Shown: positions 16,801 to 21,897 of the stretch, piece after piece
Layout: each line of letters opens with the position of its first letter
Numbering within the stretch: position 1 is the first letter of the stretch
Assembly (NCBI GenBank): GCA_900756725.1
Contig: CAAELJ010000051.1
Span: forward strand, 1-22,742
DNA: 22,742 bases
Direction of reading: 5' to 3'
From: an uncultured Collinsella sp.
GTDB lineage: Bacteria > Actinomycetota > Coriobacteriia > Coriobacteriales > Coriobacteriaceae
Program-made: the position numbers and the translations under genes
Notes under the pieces: model-generated
Databases searched by the model: none
What the model saw: only the letters and a program-made list of their open reading frames with translations
What the model was told of the DNA's origin: nothing

Positions 16801-17247
16801 GACACGGTCGCCTGACTTGATACTCATCTTGCCAGTCGCCTTGTCCAGGATCACGGTCGCCTTTCCGCCGGTGATCTCGATAGTGTCACCCTTGTCGGCA
16901 ACCGTCGCACTCGGCTTGCTGTAGGTGTCCGAGGTATCGGGCTGAGCCTGGATCTTAGCCGTGTGGGACTTACTGCGCGGCGTGGCGTACTCGGAAAACT
17001 CACCCTTGGGGTCGACGTTATAACGGAAAATACCGTCCTCGAGGAACGTAATACGGCCCTTGATGCCGTCAGCGAAATCGATGTCGACGACATTCGAGGC
17101 AGACTGGGACACGGTCGCCGAGTCGACGCCCTTGAGTGGCGTGGCAATCGCCTGCTGGGGATTGGCAAACACGAGCGTCGCTGCAGTGGCAACGAGGACC
17201 GCGCTTCCCTTCACCCACCGTTTCGTAAAAATGGAATTCCTGCGCAT
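10834..17247 (-). CDS. Giant wall-anchored GH31 glycosidase (alpha-N-acetylgalactosaminidase-like), multi-modular
   Basis: A 2137-residue secreted enzyme. Signal peptide 1-36 (cut near QQAIA/T); GH31 N-terminal beta region about 45-280; catalytic barrel about 281-660, with likely nucleophile Asp480 (TLKTDVAWVG) and acid/base Asp531 (GIWTGDQYGG); beta domains to about 960. Then FN3 (966-1050), CBM32/discoidin-like (1055-1188), dockerin-like repeats (1199-1261; Ca loop Asp1240-Asp1251), cohesin-like (1270-1405), a discoidin-like domain (1415-1578), Big-like (1581-1673), FIVAR (1677-1745), a further CBM32-like domain (1750-1908), two FIVARs (1913-2060), a Gly/Asn linker, IPNTG (2102-2106), a membrane helix and a basic tail. 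The segments ITLDGWAGTQRFGGIW and IGSDMDGIFGG resemble, from memory, the GalNAcase clade of GH31; another alpha-glycosidase specificity remains possible. The ATG at 17247 has AAAGGAG 5 nt before it; the in-frame extension to 17397 lacks a signal-peptide rationale. Confidence 0.88.
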   Translation of the reverse strand: MRRNSIFTKRWVKGSAVLVATAATLVFANPQQAIATPLKGVDSATVSQSASNVVDIDFADGIKGRITFLEDGIFRYNVDPKGEFSEYATPRSKSHTAKIQAQPDTSDTYSKPSATVADKGDTIEITGGKATVILDKATGKMSIKSGDRVVVSESASLDLDKKGTVQTLAKEKSENFFGGGTQNGRFLHTNQTIAISNTNNWTDGGVASPNPFYWTSDGYGVLRNTFAEGSYDFGSTDSSTVTTLHSENEFDAYYFVATNEGASNVATEMLQDYYKVTGNPVLLPEYGFYLGHLNAYNRDGWSTTSGQKKWETKGSKSSSEKGDVKYESGMSTGYKLDGTLAAETLNGEGPTVDTENMKATDFDRQFSARQVIDDYEDSDMPLGWFLPNDGYGAGYGQNGYYKTGGVNSDGASSADRLNAVRANVDNLKKFTEYANSKGVSTGLWTQSNLEPDSNPETPWHLLRDFDAEVKTGGITTLKTDVAWVGSGYSFGLNGIKTAYDTVTTGANKRPNIITLDGWAGTQRFGGIWTGDQYGGNWEYIRFHIPTYIGQSLSGNPNIGSDMDGIFGGDPIISARDYQWKTFTPSMLDMDGWGTYRKSPMTHGDPYTGISRFYLKLKAQLMPYIYTSAASAANIDTGNGDAGLPMIRAMLLSDNSEYAASTSTQYQYMFGENFLVAPVYQDTQADENGNDIRNGIYLPNYGTDENPTIWIDYFSGKQYRGGQVLNNYEAPLWKLPLFVKANAIVPMYAENNNPEAVSDTNTKGTDRSQRIVEFFATEGDGTFTQYEDDGSSIENNTTEDDSYGTIDNISYGEHVSTVYRSKAAGGTATFTAEASQGGYNGYDSNRTTTFVANVSAKPMSVVAKNGGSALNVVEVDSQETFDTATPEAGQAVYFYSETPNLNHYGSDVDGTEAERGESFNNTKITTNPKVYVKFAKTDVAAAAQTLELGGFVNADATLTADRLNESLSAPTNLAAPEDVTTPTSIKLTWGKVDGATSYDLKVDGTVFAVGDAAEFTHTDLAYNSKHTYQIRSRNAEGYSAWSDVLEANSALDPWRNVPDAEQITWEGSLYGSHKAELAFDHEFQSGDGGFHSGGNDLGKALTVDYGRAYKLDKLEYYPRDDAGNGTVTKMRVETSLDGVHWTSQEVDWARSADCKTVAFDGTVAARYVRMTPLASVGNFFSASEIAIYKTDGTDGFAVGSNLNKATISDGDYSNMKNYLGLENREPDTPTFGSQIRDHFADLNDNGVYDVYDYSFTMAGLDGGTKQKGKVAGSLAVIPSKTEVEAGDEITVDVYAADAKNVNALGALVNFKSDQFEFVSESIAQDGSTAGMENLSREKVQFADRTQTINLAFANRGDGKLYNGTGAVASFKLKAKTAGKVELPSTSWLIGPACDALEFASDGTVTMPDVPQPTVAEYGQDAFNITMTNDELTTDDGTNVEKLIQQKSYNALFDNNEGDNGFEFLWNWSGNWDSEGKLPSYVKLPTTMTFAFKTPSKLDSVEVVNRNGGNGTVQKIKAVVTFEDGSTQEFAGGEYDSFLARYAFDLSAENKGKKATKVEVTPLEASGDQMLTLREVNFNYTQGVEAIEGVELGKNQTEFFEGDITPVDAKATPESAGYPYVTVESSDPSVVSVSAVQAGDSVSYYLRANKAGKAKITVASVLDPSKTASYEVEVKAGVDTSALVAALSKAAGYSESVYTKDSYAALTTAVEAAQKLLDSGQGSYSKKDVADATAKIEKAIDGLKMRPVDEKILINTPENRKNVKVAGFSSEADYEGSNAVNALDGDERTLWHSDWAHGTGMPQYLSVDLGRDYDLTDVTFLPRQDGGTNGDIFEAEILVSDTADGYEKGTAASMGTFAFDNDGRVLTDRGDWKQMSFGAARGRYVTVKVIHAGGGDVDAYCSMAELKFYGTAVPDPVAKDDLTAAIEKVDAELAAGDLKAGDYTEASWTAFENALASARAILSDEDATQDEVDQALRALESARDALEKTPVVPVENPTKKQLKALVKQAKETDTRGKTAESVKALTDAITYAEDVLGDENASDTQIQAAYSQLKLAIESLKDADSGNQGGSGNQGSGNGSNGGNQAGKPAGDKAQGSKKNGSAIPNTGDQTAATVATVGGLGAIIAAIGAFFHRRSKAK

Positions 17248-17287
17248 CTGGTCTCCTTTCTTCCGACATGCTGAGGTGCCGAGGACG

Positions 17288-17296
17288 CCCCCCCCC
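17288..17296 (-). repeat. Homopolymer G9 tract in the GH31 leader
   Basis: Nine consecutive C on the plus strand (G on the minus strand) lie 40-48 nt before the GH31 start codon, between the shared motif and the ribosome-binding site. Runs of this length can slip during replication. Confidence 0.7.
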
Positions 17297-17325
17297 GGCA
17301 GCATGGGAAAACGTATCAAACGGAG

Positions 17326-17337
17326 ATGTTCGGTACA
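17326..17337 (-). promoter_or_regulatory. Candidate operator shared with the PTS operon (GH31 copy)
   Basis: ATGTTCGGTACA, identical to 21660-21671. Its core TGTTCGGTACA is partly symmetric (TGT-N-C-N-G-N-ACA). It lies 79-90 nt upstream of the GH31 start, compared with 71-82 nt in the PTS leader, and in the same orientation relative to the gene. The divergent GntR protein is the obvious candidate binder; this is inference. Confidence 0.55.
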
Positions 17338-17573
17338 TTCCGCACAATGGGGGCCACCCGTTACCAAGGGGCCAACTGGTAGTAACCAGATAGCCACCTA
17401 CTAAGTCATATCAACATATGGGAGCACTTGCGCACCCAAGTTCGGAATTCTCCCAGCGGCAGCAAAATAAGCGTCAACGGCAAGGTGGGCTTAATAAGCC
17501 ATACCAATTGGTTCTTCAGTCAAATACCAATCTAGCAAAAATGTACTGTTTATCTGGTATTACACAGACCATA

Positions 17574-17619
17574 CCTTTCCCTCGGGAACTGGGCTTCGCG
17601 AAGTTTCCCGAGGGAAAGG
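17574..17619. repeat. 46-bp hairpin with 15-bp perfect arms
   Basis: CCTTTCCCTCGGGAA (17574-17588) and its exact reverse complement (17605-17619) enclose 16 nt that include a perfect 10-bp palindrome, CTTCGCGAAG (17594-17603). Pairing can extend by three more bases past a one-base bulge. No T-run follows on either strand, so a terminator is unlikely. It lies in the MarR-GH31 gap and may be a REP-like repeat or a large operator. Confidence 0.65.
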
Positions 17620-17722
17620 CTCAGCCGCCATCCTGCAACCTACCGGGGATTGCCATGACGTACGTTGGCTGATTTGGTTTGGAATGAGATGTTGACGGTG
17701 GCTGATGGGCACAACTGTCCCG

Positions 17723-17742
17723 GGTGCATTTCAAGATGCACC
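17723..17742. other. Small hairpin after the MarR gene
   Basis: GGTGCAT (17723-17729) and ATGCACC (17736-17742) are exact arms with a 6-nt loop, starting 20 nt past the MarR stop on the minus strand. No T-run follows; it may be a weak terminator or a 3'-end stabiliser. Confidence 0.4.
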
Positions 17743-17761
17743 TAAATGTCTGTCTTTATCC

Positions 17762-18238
17762 TTATAGATTGTCCAGGTAGTCGTCGGCATCATAGGTAAG
17801 GCTGTAAGCTTTATTCAGGATGCGCACGAGCTCCTGAGCATCGTGTTCGCCGAGCGCTGAGAGCTGCTTCGAGAGCGATGCCACACTCTCGGCATTTTTT
17901 TTCGCCGCGAAATCACGGCCTTCCTCGGTAATGCTCGCCAGCACACGCCGACGATCGTTTGGATCGGTCCTGCGCTGAACGTAACCCTTGCTCTCGAGTG
18001 AATCCAAGATATGCGACATGCGCGCACGGGAGAATTTCAGCTTCTTGGCAATCTCGGAGGGAATAACATCACCGTCAATACCCGATAGATACTGTAAAAC
18101 CGGTGCCTCGCCCACACTGGCGCCGCCGGCAGCACTCAAGGATCCCTTGGCAAGGGAACGTGAGTACACAATCAGTTTTCGAGCGACGTCATCGTAATCC
18201 ACTGGGGATATTGTCCTTTGCAACTCTAGAAGGGCCAT
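17762..18238 (-). CDS. MarR-family transcriptional regulator
   Basis: A 158-residue winged-helix regulator. Helical dimer parts flank the DNA-binding region at about 55-110: IPSEIAKKLKFSRARMSHILDSLESKGYVQRR is the helix-turn-helix, and DPNDRRRVLASITEEGRDF is the wing with the typical DxRRR pattern. MarR proteins usually sense a small ligand and control neighbouring genes. The ATG at 18238 has no clear ribosome-binding site; a GTG at 18202 with AAAGGA 11 nt upstream is an alternative that would shorten it by 12 residues. It lies between the small membrane protein and the GH31 gene, all on one strand, so it could control either. Its effector is unknown. Confidence 0.88.
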   Translation of the reverse strand: MALLELQRTISPVDYDDVARKLIVYSRSLAKGSLSAAGGASVGEAPVLQYLSGIDGDVIPSEIAKKLKFSRARMSHILDSLESKGYVQRRTDPNDRRRVLASITEEGRDFAAKKNAESVASLSKQLSALGEHDAQELVRILNKAYSLTYDADDYLDNL

Positions 18239-18306
18239 AAAACCGTCATTTGCCGTACATTAGTTAACATTCGCAACAATTATTTATGATACCCCAACGC
18301 GGAAGT

Positions 18307-18633
18307 CTATTGCTCGTCCTTCTTGCGTCGCATAAGCTCCTCAACGTCGATACCCGCGGCCTCGAGCATACGCTCAACATTCTTTTTGGCGTTGGTCGTG
18401 CCAACCTTAAGCACAATCGAAAGCGGAGTGCCCACCACCAAGCATACGATGCCCGCGGGGACGCCCCAGCCGGGGCCGCCCTGCATACCCCACATCCCCA
18501 CCAAAAAGCCAATAGCCACGAGCGAATAGCCCAGACGCAGCCAAACGTTGAGCCGCTGAATAGCATCGGTCTGCATCTTTGCCTCGCGGATCAAGTCGTC
18601 GCGCGAAAGGTCGTGTCCGTGTTTCTCGTGCAT
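18307..18633 (-). CDS. Small two-helix membrane protein, function unknown
   Basis: A 108-residue protein. A charged, His/Asp-rich N-terminus (MHEKHGHDLSRDDLIREAKMQ) leads to two membrane helices, about 33-51 (LGYSLVAIGFLVGMWGM) and 56-76 (WGVPAGIVCLVVGTPLSIVL), then a basic C-terminal helix (NVERMLEAAGIDVEELMRRKKDEQ). Both ends should be cytoplasmic. I do not recognise the family. The ATG has GAGGAGG 6 nt upstream, so it is probably a real gene. It lies 68 nt upstream of the MarR gene and may be co-transcribed with it. Confidence 0.75.
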   Translation of the reverse strand: MHEKHGHDLSRDDLIREAKMQTDAIQRLNVWLRLGYSLVAIGFLVGMWGMQGGPGWGVPAGIVCLVVGTPLSIVLKVGTTNAKKNVERMLEAAGIDVEELMRRKKDEQ

Positions 18634-18697
18634 ATGGGTCCTCCTCGTGCAAAGCGTGCATCATGTGCAAGAACATCGTTTTTCGAATACGTCATCT

Positions 18698-18760
18698 TTC
18701 AAGAGCAATATAGCGGGTGTCGTGTAGGCGATGGAGGTCGCTGGCCATATTGCCCTTGAA
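18698..18760. repeat. 63-bp imperfect palindrome
   Basis: TTCAAGAGCAATAT (18698-18711) and ATATTGCCCTTGAA (18747-18760) match as reverse complements at 13 of 14 positions. Inside, AGCG and CGCT can also pair. It lies upstream of the small membrane protein, outside any gene. It may be a REP-like repeat or a regulatory structure; there is no T-run after it. Confidence 0.5.
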
Positions 18761-18777
18761 GGGCGGCGCAAAATCAG

Positions 18778-18807
18778 AAGGCCGTGCGGTTGAGGCCGCA
18801 CGGCCTT
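18778..18807 (-). terminator. Terminator of the mannose-family PTS operon
   Basis: AAGGCCGTGCGG (18778-18789) and its exact reverse complement (18796-18807) form a 12-bp stem with a 6-nt loop. On the minus strand it is followed by a broken T-rich stretch (CTGATTTTG), 22 nt past the EIID stop. Confidence 0.75.
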
Positions 18808-18829
18808 ACAGGGGGCCAGGGGATGATGA

Positions 18830-19657
18830 CTAGTAGCTCAGTGCCGGGTCGAAGAAGCCAATAACAACGCCCACGAATGCGATCACGACGAGAATCAGCA
18901 TCATAACGATGGGGTTGACCTTCTTCTTGGTCATCATGTACCAGCAGAAGATGATGAAGACCATCGGCAGCAGGTGCGGATAGATGCCATCGAGAGTGTC
19001 CTGGAACTTACCGCCGCCGGGCAGCACCAGGTTGGGGCTGCAGGTGATGGAGACCCAGGTAGCACCGACTGCACCGATGACCATGGTACCGACCATCACG
19101 ATGGAATCGCGAAGAGCCTTTGCCTTGGGGCCGACCAGTGCCTCAACCGCCTTGCCGCCGAGCTCATAGCCCTGGTTGTAGGCAAAGCGCATGCCGAGGT
19201 ACATGAGCAGGTTCCACACGACGATATAGAAGATAGCGCCGAGCGGGGAGCCGCCGGTCGAGAGACCGAGGGCGATACCGAGCAGGATCGGGATCAGGGT
19301 ACCGACGATCAGCGAGTCGCCAAGGCCGGCGAGCGGGCCCATGAGGCCGGCGCGGATGCCGTTGATGGCGTCGTCGTCGATGGCCTCGCCGTTTGCGCGA
19401 GCCTCCTCGAGGCCGGCGGTGACGCCGACAATCATGGTGCGGATCTGCGGCTCGGTGTTGAAGAACGCGGAGTAGGTCTGGAGGGCCTGCTTCTGCTCCT
19501 CGGGCGTGTCGTAGAGCTCCTCGACGATCGGAAGCATGGCGCACAGGTAACCGAAGGTCTGCATGTGCTCCTGCGAGAAGCAAGTCAGGTTGCCATAGGA
19601 CCAGTTGCGGAACGACTTGGCAAGCGTTTTCTTAGAGAGTTTCTTCTTCTCTGCCAT
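18830..19657 (-). CDS. PTS system mannose/fructose/sorbose-family EIID component
   Basis: A 275-residue membrane subunit that, with EIIC, forms the sugar channel of a mannose-class PTS. Family marks: SFRNWSYGNLTCFSQEHMQTFGYLCAMLPIVEELY at the start, FFNTEPQIRTMIVGVTAGLEEARANGE, then GIRAGLMGPLAGLGDSLIVGTLIPILLGIALGLSTGGSPLG, and C-terminal hydrophobic segments ending in GFFDPALSY. The start overlaps the EIIC stop by one base (TAATG) and GAGGAGG lies 7 nt upstream, so translation is coupled. It is the last gene of the EIIA-EIIB-EIIC-EIID operon, followed by a hairpin terminator. The sugar cannot be read from sequence; candidates are mannose, N-acetylgalactosamine or galactosamine, sorbose and fructose. 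Confidence 0.95.
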   Translation of the reverse strand: MAEKKKLSKKTLAKSFRNWSYGNLTCFSQEHMQTFGYLCAMLPIVEELYDTPEEQKQALQTYSAFFNTEPQIRTMIVGVTAGLEEARANGEAIDDDAINGIRAGLMGPLAGLGDSLIVGTLIPILLGIALGLSTGGSPLGAIFYIVVWNLLMYLGMRFAYNQGYELGGKAVEALVGPKAKALRDSIVMVGTMVIGAVGATWVSITCSPNLVLPGGGKFQDTLDGIYPHLLPMVFIIFCWYMMTKKKVNPIVMMLILVVIAFVGVVIGFFDPALSY

Positions 19658-20514
19658 TAGATGTCCTCCTCTTCCTCATCATCGGAGCCCGAGGCGATAG
19701 CTGCCTTGGGAGCGTTTGCGAGGTCGATCTTGAGCGAAGCGATCTCATAGTTGATCAGGGCGAAGAAGCAGCCGATGCCGGCGGCGGCAATCAGGTTGCA
19801 TCCCATGACAGCGGACAGGGTGAAGCCGAAGAAGAACGTGAGGAAGTCCGTCGTCTTGGAGATGACCTGCTTGAGCAGGATGGCGATACCGACGGTAGGC
19901 AGCAGCGAGCCGACGGTGAACAGCGTCTTCATCGCGATGCCGTCCATGGGCATGTAGGTCTTCATAAGGTCGACCATGGCGGTGCCGCCCATGGTGATGA
20001 TGAACGTCGGGAGGAACGAGCAGACGATGTGACCGATCCAAGGCAGAACGTTGTTGACCAGGTAGAGCTTGTGGAGGTCGCCCTTCTCGAGCCACTTCCA
20101 GCCCATGCCCTGCCACACCAGGTTAATGGTGGCGGTGCCATAGAAGAGCACAGTGCCGAGCGTGCCGACGGCGGCACCGAGGGATGCGGCCATGCCGGCA
20201 GCCTCAGCGGAGGCGGGATCGATGCCCGAGTTCTTGATGGCGAGGATCGCCAGCGGGATGCCGATATAGGACACGGCGCGGACGTCGGCGGAGACGGTTC
20301 CGCCGGGGGTCACGAGAGCGATGTAGACAACCTGGATGGCAGCGCCGACGAGGATGCCCGTCTGCATATCGCCCATGATGATGCCGACGATGAGGCCGGC
20401 GACCAGAGGACGACCCAGAGTGTAGTTGCCGATCGTCGTGCCACCCATGCCAGGCAGTGATGCCAGGCAGGCGAACAGGCCGAACAGCGCGGCTTGGAAT
20501 GCATTGATTGCCAT
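19657..20514 (-). CDS. PTS system mannose/fructose/sorbose-family EIIC component
   Basis: A 285-residue multi-pass membrane subunit. Typical parts are the N-terminal LPGMGGTTIGNYTLGRPLVAGLIVGIIMGDMQTGILVGAAIQVVYIALVTPGGTVSADVRAVSYIGIPLAI, which supplies the sugar path, and later segments such as FTVGSLLPTVGIAILLKQ. The C-terminus is acidic (SGSDDEEEEDI). The ATG at 20514 has AAAGGGG 6 nt upstream. It follows EIIB by 72 nt, a gap with a stable hairpin, and overlaps EIID by 1 nt. Confidence 0.95.
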   Translation of the reverse strand: MAINAFQAALFGLFACLASLPGMGGTTIGNYTLGRPLVAGLIVGIIMGDMQTGILVGAAIQVVYIALVTPGGTVSADVRAVSYIGIPLAILAIKNSGIDPASAEAAGMAASLGAAVGTLGTVLFYGTATINLVWQGMGWKWLEKGDLHKLYLVNNVLPWIGHIVCSFLPTFIITMGGTAMVDLMKTYMPMDGIAMKTLFTVGSLLPTVGIAILLKQVISKTTDFLTFFFGFTLSAVMGCNLIAAAGIGCFFALINYEIASLKIDLANAPKAAIASGSDDEEEEDI

Positions 20515-20537
20515 GCTTTTCCCCTTTCTTTATTCCT

Positions 20538-20558
20538 CAGCCCTTTCCCCCAGGGCTG
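20538..20558 (-). other. Intercistronic hairpin between EIIB and EIIC
   Basis: CAGCCCT (20538-20544) and AGGGCTG (20552-20558) are exact 7-bp arms with a 7-nt loop, 24 nt before the EIIC start. It may protect the upstream EIIA-EIIB message or mark a processing site, and so adjust subunit ratios. Confidence 0.5.
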
Positions 20559-20586
20559 TAGGTACCAAAATGCGGCTGGCGCCTAA

Positions 20587-21075
20587 CTAGAAGCCAAACT
20601 GACCGCGGAACTTGGGCCACTCACCGATGGACTTCTCCTTGATAAGGGCGAACTCGACCGTGTAGCCGGCGTTGGTGAGATCCTCGAGCGCCTGGGCCTC
20701 TTCCTGCGTGATCGACTGGTTGTTGCCGAGCTTGGTGGTGCCGGGACGATCGTTGCAGGGACCGACGATGATGCGGTCCATGCCGGGCTTAAAGCCAAAA
20801 TCGACGAGAAGTTCCTTCATGTCGAGCGGGTTCTTGGTGATCAGGAAGTACTTGGTGTTGGACTTGAGAACCTTCTCGGAGACCTCCTTGAAGTGCTCCT
20901 TGGTCCACACGAACGTCTTCTTGCCCGAGGCACTCTTGTAGGCCTCCTTGAGCACGGGGTTGGACGCCGCGGCGTCGTTGACGGCGATAAGACCGTCGCA
21001 GGGATACTCGAGGGCCCAACGGGTAACGGTCTGTCCATGGATCATACGGTCGTCAATACGGATGAACGAAATCAT
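20587..21075 (-). CDS. PTS system mannose/fructose/sorbose-family EIIB component
   Basis: A 162-residue cytoplasmic phosphotransfer protein. The likely phosphorylated His14 is in RIDDRMIHGQTVTRW, the family signature at the N-terminus. ITKNPLDMKELLVDFGFKPGMDRIIVGPCNDRPGTTKLGNNQSITQEEAQALEDL matches the conserved second half. It accepts phosphate from EIIA and passes it to the sugar. The ATG at 21075 has AGGGAGA just upstream. It follows EIIA by 79 nt, a gap with a hairpin. Confidence 0.95.
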   Translation of the reverse strand: MISFIRIDDRMIHGQTVTRWALEYPCDGLIAVNDAAASNPVLKEAYKSASGKKTFVWTKEHFKEVSEKVLKSNTKYFLITKNPLDMKELLVDFGFKPGMDRIIVGPCNDRPGTTKLGNNQSITQEEAQALEDLTNAGYTVEFALIKEKSIGEWPKFRGQFGF

Positions 21076-21097
21076 GCGTTCTCCCTTTCTTTATCAC

Positions 21098-21122
21098 CGG
21101 GGGTCTTTCCTCTTAACCCCCG
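21098..21122 (-). other. Intercistronic hairpin between EIIA and EIIB
   Basis: CGGGGGT (21098-21104) and ACCCCCG (21116-21122) are exact 7-bp arms with an 11-nt loop, 22 nt before the EIIB start. It is the counterpart of the hairpin before EIIC. Confidence 0.5.
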
Positions 21123-21154
21123 CTCCATCACGAAAATTTGGGCGGATGCGCTGC

Positions 21155-21589
21155 CTAGATGTCGTCGTCCTCGTCGTCGGCGTCATCGGTCGGGACAACG
21201 AGCTCGGACATACCGTTCTTGCCCTCCTGCAGCATCATCTGCTTGAGGGAATCCAGGTCCATGGTGGCAAGCCCCATCATGGCGGTCATAGCCATGGGCA
21301 GATTCATACCGCCGAAGGCAATGGTGTGGGCGAGCAGACCCTTCTCGGCCAGCGTGTTCATGGCATTGGTGAGCGGCGATCCGCCCAGGATGTCACCAAG
21401 CAGGACAACCTCGTCATCGGCGGTAACGGGAGCGAGCATCGCCTTGACGTTCTCGACATACTCGTCAGCGCCCATGCCGTCCACGAGACTCGTCGACAAG
21501 ATGTTCGGGGCGTCATTGCCGAGCATCTTGAGGACACTGTGCAGTCCGGGAGCGAGCGTTCCGTGACTGACCATTACCAGATACCGCAT
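21155..21589 (-). CDS. PTS system mannose/fructose/sorbose-family EIIA component
   Basis: A 144-residue EIIA of the mannose class. The phosphorylated residue is His9 in MRYLVMVSHGTLAPG. VVLLGDILGGSPLTNAM (conserved GGSP) and IAFGGMNLPMAM, which match the family, follow. The end is a very acidic tail (TDDADDEDDDI), as in EIIC. The ATG at 21589 has GAGGAG 5 nt upstream; the open frame to 21661 would add residues that do not fit the family. It is the first gene of the operon, with the regulatory region upstream. Confidence 0.95.
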   Translation of the reverse strand: MRYLVMVSHGTLAPGLHSVLKMLGNDAPNILSTSLVDGMGADEYVENVKAMLAPVTADDEVVLLGDILGGSPLTNAMNTLAEKGLLAHTIAFGGMNLPMAMTAMMGLATMDLDSLKQMMLQEGKNGMSELVVPTDDADDEDDDI

Positions 21590-21659
21590 GCGGTCTCCTC
21601 TCGACCTGCCGTGTGTCGCACGGCTTTGCTTTTTGCTGAGATTATTGTTGCGCCGGGGC

Positions 21660-21671
21660 ATGTTCGGTACA
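21660..21671 (-). promoter_or_regulatory. Candidate operator shared with the GH31 gene (PTS copy)
   Basis: ATGTTCGGTACA, identical to 17326-17337, 71-82 nt upstream of the EIIA start. It lies in the gap between gntR and the PTS operon, where a GntR regulator could control both directions. Confidence 0.55.
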
Positions 21672-21672
21672 A

Positions 21673-21725
21673 AAAAATAGCTGCGAACGGCAACTATTCA
21701 TCGGTTAACGGTAGCAACTATTTTT
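21673..21725 (-). promoter_or_regulatory. Inverted repeat / possible attenuator in the PTS leader
   Basis: AAAAATAGCTGC (21673-21684) and GCAACTATTTTT (21714-21725) pair at 11 of 12 positions, the remaining pair being G-T on one strand. Read on the minus strand the stem ends in a run of seven T (21671-21677), which looks like a terminator with a long loop, 82 nt before EIIA. A third copy of the arm core, GCAACTATT (21690-21698), lies in the loop. It may be an operator cluster or a leader attenuator. Confidence 0.45.
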
Positions 21726-21897
21726 GTGCCTAAATTATTTTTTCTTCTAATTATTTTTAAAATAGCAGGTAGATTGCCTGATAAATGTTTTATGTTCCTT
21801 ATGCACCATACATACCAGCAAGAATCGGGCCTGGCATCTCCGGTTTGCTCCGCAGTGTCAGACCATGTCACGTACGCCCACGACATGGAGGTACCCC

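Larger units (their letters stand above)
17248..17761 (-). promoter_or_regulatory. 514-nt gene-free region upstream of the GH31 gene
   Basis: I see no gene here. Reading away from GH31 it holds a run of nine G on the minus strand (17288-17296), the 12-base motif shared with the PTS leader (17326-17337), GTTAC/GTAAC arms (17360-17386), GGCTTA-A-TAAGCC (17488-17500), the perfect palindrome ACCAATTGGT (17503-17512), a 15-bp hairpin (17574-17619), and a small hairpin after the MarR gene. No convincing -35/-10 pair could be fixed. The density of symmetric sites suggests more than one regulator. Confidence 0.55.
21590..21897. promoter_or_regulatory. 308-nt divergent regulatory region between the PTS operon and gntR
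   Basis: No gene is seen. The region is AT-rich in its middle (about 21671-21800), in contrast with the surrounding DNA. It holds the shared 12-base motif (21660-21671), a 12-bp inverted repeat (21673-21725) with three copies of an AATAGTTGC-like 9-mer, and several A/T-rich hexamers resembling -10 boxes (for example TAAAAT and TATGTT on the plus strand). I could not assign a single start point on either strand. Confidence 0.55.

Noticed and set aside
17248..17397. In-frame 50-codon extension at the start of the GH31 gene
   Set aside because: The ATG at 17247 has an ideal ribosome-binding site and begins a clear signal peptide; the extension would bury it and crosses the G9 tract.
17398..17672. 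An 84-codon open frame on the plus strand (17418-17672)
   Set aside because: No ribosome-binding site, no recognisable features, and it spans the 15-bp hairpin; treated as non-coding.
21832..21850. TGGCAT...TTGCT resembling a sigma54 promoter before gntR
   Set aside because: The distance between the GG and GC elements is 12 nt instead of the required 10, and no sigma54 activator is seen.
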